Source: Bondarzewia mesenterica (lineage: Eukaryota > Basidiomycota > Agaricomycetes > Russulales > Bondarzewiaceae). From it: a DNA stretch of 64,000 nucleotides. The position numbers were made by a program, and so were the translations under genes. Positions 10,401-21,791 of the stretch are shown one piece after another (position 1 is the first letter of the stretch; each line of letters starts with the position of its first letter). The stretch is taken from assembly GCA_004802705.1 (NCBI GenBank), contig SGPL01000014.1, positions 62,001 to 126,000 on the forward strand, read 5' to 3'. Under the pieces are notes generated by a model. It was given only the letters and a program-made list of their open reading frames with translations, did not search any database and was not told the origin of the DNA.

Positions 10401-12787
10401 ACTCGAGCTGTTTCCTGCTTCCCATCCCCATAGATCAGGAACACTGAACAATCTCGCATATGCCCTTGGAACATGGTCCGAGCAGACCAGACAGCTCCGT
10501 GACTTGGATGAGGCTATCGCGCTTCATCGGCAGGTACTCGAGCTGTGTCCTGCTCCCCATCCCAACCGATCGAGCTCGCTAAGCAATCTCGCGATTGCTC
10601 TTGGAACACGGTTCAAACAGACAGATCAGCTCGGTGACTTGGAGGAGGCTATCACGCTTCATCGTCAGGCACTCATGCTGCGTCCTGCTCCCCATTCCGA
10701 TCGACCGGCCTCGCTGAGCAATCTCGCAGGTGCCCTTGCAACAAAATTTCAACAGACGGGCCAGCTCTATGACCTGGAGGAGGCCATCTCAACATGCCAT
10801 CTGTCGCTTGATCCATTACCTTTGGACCACCCAAATCGATGCTTGTTCTCAGGAAACTTGGGGAAAATGCTTATGGCCTTGTTTGCCACAACACATAAGT
10901 CACACCATTTGGATGAAGCTGTAGCCACCTTTCGTGCTGCAGTTAGTTGCAATTTGCATCAGTATCGCAGCGCTTCGATTTCGCTATCGTCTGGGCTGGG
11001 TTTGTGGATGGGATTCACAACTCTGCTTTGGATGCGTACCAGGCAGCCATCCATTTGTTGCCCCAGATTGCCATGCTTGGACTGAACTTGCGATCCCGTC
11101 GAGAAGTACTCACTTCCCGAGGTGATGGCCTGGCCCGCGATGCCATGGCTTGTGCAATTCAATCTGGACACTTAAAAAAAAGCTGTAGAGCTCCTTGAGG
11201 AGGGTCGGGCGATTTTCTGGTCCCAAGCACTGCAACTTCGCACACCACTTGATGATCTTCGAGCGAGGGAGCCTGCACTGGCCCAAAAATTAGAGAACAT
11301 CTCCCGGGCGCTCGAGCAGGGATCCCAGCGGGATACATACAGGGCTCCTTCGGACAGTGCGCACAAAGTTCTCTCGATGGAGCAAGAGGCGAGTCGCTAT
11401 CGTAAACTCAGCGACGAATGGGTGGCAACACTGCAAGAGATTCGAACGCTGGACGGATTCCACAACTTTCTGCTTCCCAAGTCATTCAACATTCTTCAGA
11501 GGGCGGCATCGCGTGGTCCAGTTGTCATAGTCAATGCGAGCCGGTCGCGTTGTGATGCCTTGGTTCTGACTTCGTCCACAGTCAAACATGTCCCACTCGA
11601 TCTGACTATGGCGGACTCAGAAGAACTTGTTCGTTCCATGAGGTTTGCAGCATCATCTCTCCCTCTCCCTCAAGACCTTCAGACGTCTCTCGAGGCTCTC
11701 ATTGATAAGAGGCGCGAATCAATGACAGAGGAACAGCCTGAGCGGCATTTCCGACCGAAGCGAATTGCAGTCGCACGGCACAGGAATACCAATGAAGTCT
11801 TCCAGGATATCTTGAGGATAATGTGGGAGTGCGTCGTCAAGCCAGTTATTCTCTCACTGGATTTGAAGGTGAGTAGCTCGATTTCATCGTCACACTCGGC
11901 GCTGCCCTGCTCATTCGCCTCACAGAAATCAGAATCGCCATTGCGCCTATGGTGGTGCCCCACAGGACCGTTCACATTCCTACCGCTTCATGCAGCTGGC
12001 ATATACAGGGCGCACGACGACGGTGAGGACATGGTGTCGCAATACGTTGTCTCATCCTACACGCACACCCTCAACGCGCTCCTTTCCCCCTTGCCCCAAC
12101 CCGCCGAGCCTTTCAAACTTCTCGCAGCCATACATTCTCCTCCAGGCCACTTTGCGCTGCCGTGTGTCGGCGATGAACTGAAGATGATTGAAAAGCATGT
12201 ACCCTCTGATATGTTGGTGAAGCTGGGTATTCCAGAAGCGCCCTCGCTTGTGAGGGATGTGTTGTCACATATTCCATCAGCTTCCATCGTTCACTTTGCC
12301 TGTCATGGCACGCAGGATGCACAGAACCCGCTGGAGAGTTCACTTCGGCTGGAGGATGGCCCATTGAAGGTCTCTCACATCATGAAGCAACCCATGCCGA
12401 ATGCCTTACTGGCGGTCCTGAGCGCGTGCCAGACTGCCATGGGCGACGACAAAGTGCCAGACGAAGCAATGCATCTCGCGGCAACGCTGTTGTTTGCTGG
12501 ATTTCGTGGAACGGTTGCGACGATGTGGTGAGTGCATGACAATGTTGCTTGCTCACATGATACATTCTCAAACTTAACGCGAACGCGTCAGGAACATTTA
12601 TGATAAGGACGGGCCGGACATCGTAGACAGCTTCTACGAATATTTGTTCCAGGACGAGAGTGGTACACGCGTATCATCCCCCGACACTGCTCGTGCTGCT
12701 CGAGCGCTCCATGTCGCTGTTGCAAACCTGCGCAAGAGACATGTACCCTTTGTACGATGGGTTCCTTTCGTTCGCTTCGGATGGTGA
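7438..12787 (+). pseudogene. TPR-CHAT protein, frame-broken: caspase-like peptidase with 23+ TPR units
   Basis: The gene encodes a tetratricopeptide array followed by a CHAT domain (caspase HetF associated with TPRs). The array runs from about 7600 to 10900 in units of exactly 45 codons (135 nt). I count 23 unit starts between 7794 and 10770, with one two-codon insertion near 9140. The CHAT part shows the catalytic histidine block IVHFACHGT and the cysteine block LSACQT. The last exon, joined across intron 12528-12591, ends with the family's RWVPFV tail. A 57-nt intron (11869-11925) interrupts the linker. Three lesions break the frame: TGA at 8809-8811 inside the array, a shift near 10950-10965, and a compensating shift at an A8 run (11174-11181). 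The middle segment 10965-11180 reads only in the other frame. It could be a decaying copy or a real gene with sequence errors. By family analogy it would be a cytosolic signal-activated protease; its substrate is unknown. Confidence 0.85.
7794..10904 (+). repeat. 135-bp coding tandem repeat (TPR units)
   Basis: Twenty-three direct units of 135 bp encode variants of a 45-residue TPR with core D-L-E-E-A-[IV]-x-L-x-R-Q-A-L-E-L and S-L-x-N-L-A. The spacing is exact apart from 6 extra nt near 9140. Neighbouring units are highly similar in DNA, not just in protein, which points to recent unequal exchange. The block from about 8534 to 8803 is repeated almost verbatim at 8804-9073, a 270-bp two-unit duplication. 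Long open frames on the opposite strand across this array are by-products of the 45-codon periodicity. Confidence 0.93.
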
Positions 12788-13998
12788 CTTGTATGCCGCA
12801 GTTTCATATCTTTCCTTTTCTACACCGTCTTTTGTATCTTTTTTTCTGACCTGATATTCGCCCATCGCCTTTCTTGGTCTTTTGATGGTCTGCATGTGTA
12901 CTCGAGCAGTCGGTTTGGACAACTCAAAGTATTTACTTTCTGTGTGCACATTTCTTGGCTCACTTTTGCAATAGTTATCTGTGCTGTTTTTTTATCTGTC
13001 TAAGAAATACACCCTTGGTTCGACAATTGATATTCTACATAAGCTCGTCGGGAACTCCTCAAAGACAGAGGTGCTAGAGCGTCTTCCCGCCTGCTCCGTA
13101 ACTGTTAATGGCCACAATCCAAAGATATGCCAACCATTCGTAAAGAACGTGATGGTGTCTAGAATCCGCAGCTCGGGCTAAGCGTCTGGCGCAGTGGGAA
13201 CATCACCTATCGTCGTGTTGCCTAGACAGAGCGTGACGGCGACCAGTCCGGCTGTCGATGATTGTGTCGTCTGCTCGAATCAAGGACTCTCCAAACTTCT
13301 ATCGCTACGACCTTACCTGTGTCAATAAGACGCGGTGCGGCGATGGAAACGTGGCACTTACGCTGAGCGGTGTCGGATGGATCTGAGACTGCGGTCATAC
13401 ACGCATGAATATTGGACTCTCCATTCTGAAAATTCATCAAGAACGATAGGGAAAATATCGATGATGCGTATGTGAACAGCGAGGAAGAGGGCAGAGGTGC
13501 TGAGGCGATACGAGACCGAACTGGCGCTGGTAGTACTTTGCGAGAGGGCATCGAATCTGAGGTACTTCTACCTACATACCGCAATGTTTTCCTGCTCGAC
13601 GGCTGACAACGACCCACACCACCTCACGAGTTGACGTTATGCACCATACGGGGACAACAAACCTATAACAAACCTAATTTGACCAAATGCGACGCGTAGA
13701 ACTAACAAGGTCCCAAAGAAAGAAAAAATTGAAGAGAAGGAAGAAAAGCCACAGTATAGGTTGACGGAACGAACAGAGTGCAGTGTCTGTACATACAGAT
13801 TGGAACGGAGCGACAACAAATTTCTTCAAGTCCGCGGTGGGCTATGAGTCTCAAGTAAGGAAAAAAAAACGAGCGTGATGTTGCGTGTGGGCGGAGGAAT
13901 AAGAGTTCGAGGGGCGAGGGGATGAAGCAACGGGTATTACGAATACCAAAAAAAAAAATCTTCGAGCGAAGGGGGGGAATGATGGATAAGCAGTTCAA
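12788..13998. other. Intergenic, no gene supported
   Basis: About 1.2 kb between the convergent TPR-CHAT and GT61 genes. The left part is T-rich and probably holds the 3' end of the CHAT transcript. The right part (about 13700-13990) contains A-runs of 9-11 nt and probably the 3' end of the GT61 transcript. A 131-codon frame on the minus strand at 13222-13617 lacks an ATG start and matches nothing I know. Confidence 0.5.
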
Positions 13999-15910
13999 TC
14001 ACGGCAGCCGACCGTCGACGCGGTCTTCGACCAATTTGGCGACGTACGGCCCGTGCACTGGGATCTGTGTGAGCTGGAAACCTTCTGGGTAATTGGGCCA
14101 CTGTGCGTCGGGATGCGTGTGCGATCTGACGACAAGAGGATTGAAGAGGGGGAAAAGAAAGAGAAGGGAAGGGTAAGGTTCAGTTGCGGGAAAGAGAAAG
14201 GAAGGGGGGGGCGTACGTGTCGTTCCAGACTGAGAAATGTTTCATGCCCCGCGCGCGTGCTGTCCATTCGTAGTCGTGCGCGAACCCGCCGGGGAAGAAA
14301 ATCTCGATGACGGTCGAGACGGGAGTGATGGGCATCATGATGAGATGCGTCAGGCCATTGCCGTGGACGCCGATCAGAACCTATGGAGTCCATTGAAAAT
14401 GACATGAAAAAGAAAAATCAGCGTCAAGACAGCTCGAGACTCAGAGTGAAAACGCACCGTCGTCCGCGCCATGACGGCCAACTGTTCCTCCTTGGTCATA
14501 TTCTCCGCTTGGATCACATTCAACTCCCACCCCTTCCTCCTCACACACCTCCTCCAGCGCACTCACGAGCCCTTCATGGTCCTCCTCCACCAAATGCCTC
14601 CGCACGCCCTGCCGACTAACATACGTCACCACAACCTCCTCCTGCACCCTCCCCCCCTCCTTTCTAACATCCGCCCTAACACCAATATCGAGCGTCCCCT
14701 CATCCACACCCGCAAACCGCAACACGTTCCTCCGCACAGGCTCCCACCATCCCCGGGGCACATCCACAGCAGCCATCGGCTCACTCGCCGTGCGTTGCGT
14801 CCGCGACCCACATTCCTCCCCACGAAACGCGGCGCTGCGATCCGCGAGCAACACACGGTCGAACCACCATGCGCGTTCGGCATGTGGGCTTTTCGGAGTG
14901 ATCGTCGCGCGGTCGATCCAGTCGTGTTGGGTTTCGACGGTCACGGAAGGGAATGCGGCGCGTAGGAAGTACGCATTGAAGCCGGGACCGTCGCGCCATT
15001 CGGCCGCCGTCGCGTGTGCAAAGATCATTCGCGCGACGGGCGGCGCGTCGTGCACCCCGTGTGTATCTACCTGTGCGCGGAAGGATCCCATCCAGAAGGC
15101 CCACGCGCCGAAGAGGAGTTCCGCGCAGAAATGGTAGTAGTGGTTCAAAACTGTGCGGAAGGTCAGGATATGTTTTTATGATGAACAGGATCATCCCATT
15201 AGGGGGTGGGGGACGTACATTGATTTGGGTCGTTGAAGAGGAACTACGCGAGAGAGAGAGGTCAGCGGATTGGACGAGAGCGAAAAAATGTCAACACGTT
15301 CCGCGGAGGGATGGGGAACGAAGCTCACCGTTGCGCCTTCGACGGGAAAGATGCGGTTTTTCTGTCCGAGGAGGGTTTCTCCGGCCCAGCGTCTTCGGGC
15401 CTCTTCCGGGGAGATGAAGGACATGTCCTGTGCGGTGGGCATGCGGGCCTGTATGCTCTCTGGGGTGTTCTGTGCGGGGAGGCCGGTGGAGGTCATGAGG
15501 GCGATGTCGGGGAAGGTGTGGGGCTTGGAAGTGACTATAAAGAGGGTGCCGCCGGACACGTAGAGGTTGCGGAATATGGTCCAGCCCGGGGCATGGGAGA
15601 CCATGATGGTTTCGGGGATGGCATTGTCGATGTCGATTTTGGTGGTGAGTTGGAAGGGGGCAGATGGGGGTGCGGGCACGACGGCGGCGGCGGAGTCGGC
15701 GGTCTTCTCAGATGGGGGGATGGGAGGGTCGTGGATGATGTTGTAGAAGGGATTGTCGTGGACGGGGGAGGAGAGTTGGGTGTTGAAGATAATGTTGGAG
15801 GAGGAGGAGAAGGAGGAGAAAAAGAGGGAAAAAATGTGCATACAAGCAGCGCCGAGGAGGACGAGGAGGGCATCGCGCGGGGAGATTGAGCGGATCCTGT
15901 TGGACCTCAT
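13999..15910 (-). CDS. Family 61 glycosyltransferase, type II membrane protein
   Basis: The protein is probably a Golgi/ER-lumen glycosyltransferase of family GT61, a group that includes xylosyl- and O-GlcNAc-transferases. The chosen ATG at 15910 begins a short basic cytosolic tail followed by a hydrophobic anchor (ALLVLLGAACMHIFSLFF) and a Ser/Pro-rich stem. Downstream parts in order are SHAPGWTIFRNLYVSGGTLF, then NHYYHFCAELLFGAWAFW, then VTYVSRQGVRRHL, then an LAVMARTTV strand leading to VLIGVHGNGLTH, which is the family's conserved HG-x-x-LTH block. The tail ends VEDRVDGRLP with TGA at 13999-14001. Several short introns are present. The longer open frame upstream of 15910 starts with TTG, so I did not use it. 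The gene is divergent from the thioesterase at 16050 with only 139 nt between starts. Acceptor and donor sugar are not deducible. Confidence 0.85.
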
Positions 15911-16049
15911 CGTTGGCGGCGACGACGACGACGAGGGAGAGGAGAGCTGGGGAGGGGCTACAAACTTGGCCAAGACATTTAAATAAATTGCCCGGTGGCT
16001 GTTCCTGAATTCATTCGTTCACTCTCTCTCCTCTCTCCGCTTCAAAATC
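15911..16049. promoter_or_regulatory. Short bidirectional promoter region (GT61 / thioesterase)
   Basis: Only 139 nt separate the two divergent start codons. The thioesterase side carries a pyrimidine-rich CT tract at about 16019-16041, common in fungal core promoters. An AT-rich TTTAAATAAAT block lies near 15977-15988. Any regulatory sites must either overlap the coding ends or serve both genes. Confidence 0.55.
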
Positions 16050-17323
16050 ATGCTCCTGCATTTCCTATGGAGTTTCCTCCTCTCCGTCGCCTTCCCAGCG
16101 CTCGCGTCCCCAACGCAACATGTCTATAGCACCCAGGGCCCACGCCCGCTCGTTCTCTGGCACGGTCTGGGTGAGTGTACACTCGCCCAAACCTCTTCTT
16201 CCCCGCACTACGACAGCCCCCACGTCCAGGTGATTCGCACTCCTCCGCGGGCATGCTCGAGTTCCAGCAACTCATCAAATCTATCCATCCTGGCATCTTC
16301 ATACATTCAGTGTTTATCGAACCTGATATCGAAGCCGACCAACGCGCCGGCTTTGTATGTCCTTCTAGCTCTGACTCTCTTTACTATCGGCGAATCACGT
16401 CCTTTCTAACTTTTGCAGTATGGGAACGTAGACGACCAAGTCGAGTTCGTGTCCAGCCAGCTCGCGAACATCTCAGAGCTCGCGAACGGGTTTGACGCCC
16501 TGGGGTTCTCACAAGGCAAGTAGTCCCCACCCACGCGCGCGAGCGCAAGGACCATCAGATTGAAATTCTGACGTTTCGAATGTATGCGTGGGGTCAGGCG
16601 GTCAATTCCTCCGCGCCTATGTCGAGCGGTCCAATTCGCCCGCAGTGCACAACCTCATCACGTTCGGTTCGCAGCACATGGGTGTATCTGACTTCCCGCT
16701 CTGCCGTCCTTTCGACCTCCTCTGCCAAGTCGCCCGCAACGCCGCTCGCGCCGGCGTCTATCGCCCCTGGGCCCAGGAACATCTCGTCCAGGTGCGTCTC
16801 TCCTCATCTTCATCTCCCGATGCATTTTTGGTCTATGCGCGTACATATGTATATGTTGACATCATCCTCGCGCTAACAATCTTCCGGCTTTTATGGATAG
16901 GCGCAGTATTACCGCGACCCTGCCCAGCTCCCGTTGTACCTGAGTGCGAACCACTTTCTCACCTCCGTCAACAACGAGATCCCCACCGCCCGCAACGCGA
17001 CATACAAGCAAAACTTTGCCTCGCTCGAGAATCTCGTGCTCATCCTTTTCGCGCAGGACAAGACAGTCGTCCCAAAGGAGAGCGCGTGGTTCGGGTCGTA
17101 CGCCCCTCCTGAAGACGCCGGCGGTCGTGGGACGGAGAACGAGAAGAAGGTCGTGCCCATGCGCGCGCAGCTTCTGTACACAGAGGACTGGATCGGGCTA
17201 AGAAAGTTGGACGAGAAGGGCGCGGTAAAGCTCAAGACCTGCAACGGCGAGCATATGCAGCTCTCGAGGGACTGTTGGGAGCCGATCGTAAAGAAGTACG
17301 TCGGCGGGGTTGTAGAGTGGTGA
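16050..17323 (+). CDS. Palmitoyl-protein thioesterase (PPT1 type)
   Basis: This lysosomal/vacuolar alpha/beta-hydrolase removes fatty acyl groups from cysteines of S-acylated proteins. Five exons (16050-16170, 16230-16354, 16419-16515, 16598-16791, 16901-17323) join to 319 residues, the usual PPT1 length. A signal peptide is evident: MLLHFLWSFLLSVAFPALAS. Family blocks are LVLWHGLGD, DALGFSQGGQFLRAY with the nucleophile serine, LITFGSQHMGV, and CNGEHMQLS with the catalytic histidine near the end. Intron 3 (16516-16597) begins with GC rather than GT and splits the glycine codon right after the nucleophile motif. The other introns are GT-AG. The gene is divergent from GT61 and ends about 250 nt from the end of the convergent CBM-DM9 gene. 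Confidence 0.95.
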
Positions 17324-17579
17324 GATGAGCTGCTGTTTTAGAAAACTAAATTGGACTCATTCTGTGCGTACTCGCCCCCACACTGCCTGTTTGATTCTTT
17401 GTCTTTGTTGTCACTCCTGTACTCTACAATACCCACAGACGCGGATCCGTCGCAATTTCAATGTTGATGCACGATGCCAATGATCGATCACTAATGTACA
17501 CACGGGCGGCAAACCCACAGCGCTAACGACTTGAACCTATTCCCTCCCAACTCGAAATGCGTCCGCAAAGAGCTCAAAG

Positions 17580-18905
17580 TCAGTTGTAGCAGAGCACCCG
17601 ATAATGCTTCTCCTCCTTTTCCTTGCCACCATACGGAATGAACGCGCCATCGCCGAACGTCGTCGTGATCTTACCCGGGTGCACACCGCCGTCGTGCTCC
17701 GCCTGCGCGATGTACTGCTGCGTACCGTCGGGCTCCTTGCCGCCCTCCACAGGCCGCGCGCCGAGGTGGTCCAAGCGGAGCTTGCCTTTGGCGTCAACCC
17801 ACTTGACCGAGCGCGGGTCGCCCAACAAGATCTCGTACTTGTTGACCTGCCAACGAAGACATTACTGGGGTCAGACGAGAACGACGGAAGAGAATTTAAA
17901 TAAATAAAAAAAGATGGTGACGCACCTCGTACTCTTTATGTTTGAACCCGACGCTCGCGCCCTGGGATAGCCGTGGCCCGGCCTTGCCGACTTGGATACC
18001 GCCCTCGACGAACGCGCGCGCGATGTAGAGCGGTTGGCCGTGTTCGTGGCCGCCCTGGATAGCGCCCTGCGGGATGTTGTTTCCCTCCGTCAGCACCCAC
18101 GTCGTAGGGCCCCGCGGTCCGTGCTGACGAAAGGCGTCCGTGCGCTGTTGGGCATCACGCAGCCAGGATTGGAGGTCCCAGGTGAGCGCCTTTTTCTGTT
18201 CCGGGAAAAAGATCAGTGATCAGTAGGGGGCAGGGGAGGGGGGTTGTTGTCACCTCTTCTTCGCTTTTCTCGTGCGCGCGGTACGCCATGTAGCCACCGC
18301 CGATGACAGCCAGACCCGCGAGGAGACCGCCGCCGACCTGTTTGATACGGAGATCCATACCGATCAGTCTCGTCAGGAAGGGAAAACAGGGCGTGGGGCA
18401 CGCACCTCGAGTTGCTTCTTGCGGTGTTCATCGAGATCATACCACTTTTTGTTCTGCTCTTCATGTGGGATGTCCACCGTCTGGTCAGGGTGGGCATGCT
18501 CGTACGGTTTCTGGTCCGGATAACCGCCTGTGCGAACATAGCGGGGTCAGTTTCCCGAAAACTATACAGTGTGAAGGGAGGTGAGGGGAAGGGGGGGTCA
18601 GCGTACCTTGCTCCTGCCCGCCGCCGTAAACGTACTGAGACTTTTCCTCGTGGTGCTCGTGGTGCTCGCCATAGTCGCCTCCGTCGGGGATGAGGCCCCA
18701 GAGAGCGGGCGTGTTGGGGGGGCGCCCAGTCGGATTGGGAGGTGTGTGGCTGGATGATCTTGTATTTCGCACCTGCGCGCGACGGCATGGGATGAGCGCG
18801 ATCGTCCAAGATGAGCCAGGAAGAGGGTGGTGATGGGTGCATACCTTGGTACTCGACGATGGCGCCGTAGGCGTATGACGTGCCGGGGGTCCAGGATTCA
18901 ACCAT
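17580..18905 (-). CDS. CBM5/12 carbohydrate-binding module fused to DM9 repeats
   Basis: The protein starts with a chitin-binding-type CBM5/12 module, seen as the WTPGTSYAYGAIVEYQ strand and then AKYKIIQPHTSQSDWAPP. A histidine/acid-rich linker (YGEHHEHHEEK) and a glycine-rich hydrophobic patch (GGGLLAGLAVIGGGYMAYRA) follow. The C-terminal half carries two DM9-like repeats: IPQGAIQGGHEHGQPLYIAR with KEYEVNKYEILLG, and a second GTQQYIAQAEHDGGVHPGKI with HYRVLCYN at the end. DM9 proteins in animals bind mannose, but their role in fungi is not settled. The ATG is at 18905 and TGA at 17580-17582, with several short introns. There is no signal peptide, so the product may be cytosolic or released unconventionally. 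A TATATAAG box sits 106 nt upstream. Confidence 0.8.
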
Positions 18906-21791
18906 AATTGTCTGATGTTTAAGTTGAAGAGTTTGGGGGGGAAGGCCTAGTAATCAAGTGGGCGAGAAGGCAAAGATGTAGTATGGTGCTTGGACGAGGG
19001 CTTCCATGTTCTTATATAGCGTGATGGCAAGTTGGAAATGACCAACCGGGCGGTGACGGTCCTGTACGCGGTTACGGGTGACGACGTGGAGGTTACAGCC
19101 TCGCAATCTGTGCTGTACAGCGTGATGATCATGATATAAACTGATATAAAGTAAATCCGTATCGATCAAGCTGTTCAGTGTCCCTCTGTCCGGTGCAATG
19201 GCGTCATATTAATTGCGCGAAAGGTGAAGGAAGGCATACTTAGGGCCGAGGATGTGAAGTTCTGAACAGTCGGAGCGGTGACATTCAAAAAGACGGTACC
19301 AGGGTAGACCAGGGTGTAACTGCACGAGGCATACACACAGTGAATAATGTTGCAATAATCTACGGCTGTATATTATCTGATGGCACGCGTGCACAGACCT
19401 GCACAAACCAGTGCGCGCTAGCGCTAGATTCCAGGGCGCCCCCGAAAGGCAAAAAGATCGAAAGGTCCAGTGCTCAGTGCAGTACTCGCGAAAGGTCGCT
19501 GATGATGGTGATGTCGTTCCTTACTGAAGTGTCGATATCATGAGGGCCGGAGGTCTGTGCGTGCCGGAGAAGCCTTTGGCCTCCTGCAGCTCATGGCCAG
19601 TGAGATCTATGTGGGATGTAGGGCGATGCCGAGGGTTGGCGATTCGTTACCAAGGCGGCGTATTCGACCTGACTGAATTGGAATCCTGACGCGTTCATGG
19701 CAAGATGTTGGCGATACACGCTTCACGCTCAAGCTCGAGCTCGTGGAGTGATCGGAACGGTTCTCGCACTTGGCCCGAACTGGGGCGTCTCGCTGCACGT
19801 TTGTTGATTCAACAGGAAGGTGGACGGGCCAACTTAGCTAGAATATTATCGTGTTCATCGATCCAGGACACGATATCGACACCACACTCTAGACGAAGTG
19901 AGAGTTTGACGTCAAGTGCGCACCTATTCTTGGGCGTTGTGCGTGAGAACCTAGCAATTAAGTTTAGTCTGCCTGCAGGAGTTCAAAGAACCCAGCGTAA
20001 GGACACGTTCATCGAGGCTAGACCATGTCAGCTGGCCATGGTCATTGCTCCTACTTACTGAAGCGCTCGGAGATCAGCACATGCGATAATTCGCTGTTTA
20101 CTGTGTGGGATCCAAGCCATCGGAGAAGATGGGGGTGGGGGTGCGGACAGTGCTTATGCAGAGTACAGTGACATGGGTTCACCTTTGTTCAAAAGCACAT
20201 ATCGTGCGTGATAGTCCGCGTCCTGATAGGAGTACAATCCCCGACAATCTTCCAATAAGAAGAAACCCCTGATGAACGCATGATAAGTAATGATGTGGAC
20301 AAGGGTTGCACTTTGCAGTCACCATGTTTGTTGGCTCCGCATCCGAAAGTCGCCTGTATCAAACATGCATCAGGACGTCGTGGGCTGTGATACCTAGAAA
20401 GGCTGGCTAGCTGCTTTGGCTTGATTCACAAACACATGTTCCGTGGGGAACAAACCCACCTCAGTATTCTTCGAGTCTTGGGAGGATGACCGCACAATTA
20501 CAAACTGCCAAGTGAGAACTCGGGTCAACACAACGTCAACTACAGCAGCAGTTACGAGTCATGCCATGTCCCGAGGATCTCGATCATCGCTGAAAGCGCA
20601 GTGAATGTCTCTGTACAACGTCATCCGCCATAAATCAATGGCTGCCACTGCGGAGACGCCATCACCCTAGCCTCTACGCTGGGGTAAGCCCGTGCATGGG
20701 CGCCTTCGTTCACATAGTGATATTCTCTGTCCCCATTAGATCACGACGCGTGCTTCACAAGTCAGGGAGCATCCTTTAAATAGGATATACTGCGAGTGTG
20801 CTGAGCCCACCTCTATCTGTTTTCGGTCAAATTCAAATCATGGTTGACCATGAACTTGGTGAGGTGGACCAGCTAGTCGCAGGGCAACGGGCATGCGGAT
20901 AGTGACTTAACCAACTGCCATCTAATTGGCTATTCTGAGTAGAGGTTAGCTCCCGTACGAGTTTGCGCTGAAAGAGAGAACCCACTCGGATTTCGACCAA
21001 GTCGTTCAAACTTTCGAAATGTCAGGCACCCTTGCTGACACTGGCGGCGAAAGCCCTACATTATATGCCACCATAACTGGCTGCCCGAGTGGCCTGGATA
21101 GGGCGTACACCATCACTGACAACAAGTATTAAGGCGCTTTCGCTTTTGCGTGATTCTCTTGTGCGTTGAAGTTGAGCTGGCTCTCCTTGAAATCCTTATA
21201 AGTGTTCATCCACAACTTCCATCTTGCCAACTCGGATACGTGGGGGATATGGCCTGTGCACGTTAGGTGTTAAGTCGTCATGTTCTTTAAGATATTTCTA
21301 GGCTGAGGAAGGGCAGGACTTATCTCGTCTTCGATGACCACAATTGTTGCTTTTCGTCTGATATCCACAAGACATATCTGACGCCCAATTCTGCTGGCTG
21401 AGCAGAAATTGGGGAGAAGCATGGCACCTCCCGCTGTGAGTACACATTAGTGATGTTCTCGGGAATCAGCAGCGCCGCTATGCCATTGTATCGGTCTTTG
21501 ACCGGGCGACGTGCCCGAGAGTAAATGTGTAGCCGTGCTCTTCCGGAGAGTTCCAATGGAACTGAAGATTATACGTCAGTGTGATACCAGACTTGAGTAT
21601 TTTCCTTTCAGTTGAAATGGTGAAAAAGGAGGATTGTCTAAGACGTTTCGGAGAATTTCAGCTGAAGGCGAAGTTGAGCGTCTTACATACATTACATCAG
21701 CAAATTTCCTAAAAAGGCGAGTGAACCATAAGAAGAGCGGCGCGTTGTTGGTGTGGTCGGTCACTGCGCGCTCACCGCCTTCGAGCGTGTC
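18906..21791. other. 2.9-kb gene-poor region
   Basis: This is the second longest stretch without a supportable gene, after 38.9-41.8 kb. Its first 120 nt hold the promoter of the CBM-DM9 gene. The rest has only short frames under 120 codons with stops in every frame and no recognisable domain on either strand. It has no Ns and no obvious tandem or inverted repeats that I could see. It could hold non-coding transcripts, relics of a lost gene, or long regulatory DNA for the gene at 21792. Confidence 0.5.
19011..19018 (-). promoter_or_regulatory. TATA box of the CBM-DM9 gene
   Basis: TATATAAG on the minus strand, 106 nt upstream of the ATG at 18905. This is consistent with a TATA-dependent, probably inducible promoter. 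Confidence 0.5.

Noticed and set aside
13222..13617. 131-codon minus-strand frame
   Set aside because: Starts with GTG rather than ATG, has no family resemblance and lies between convergent 3' ends.
15911..15973. N-terminal extension of the GT61 frame
   Set aside because: It begins with TTG and lies in the short divergent promoter; the ATG at 15910 gives a normal type II membrane start.
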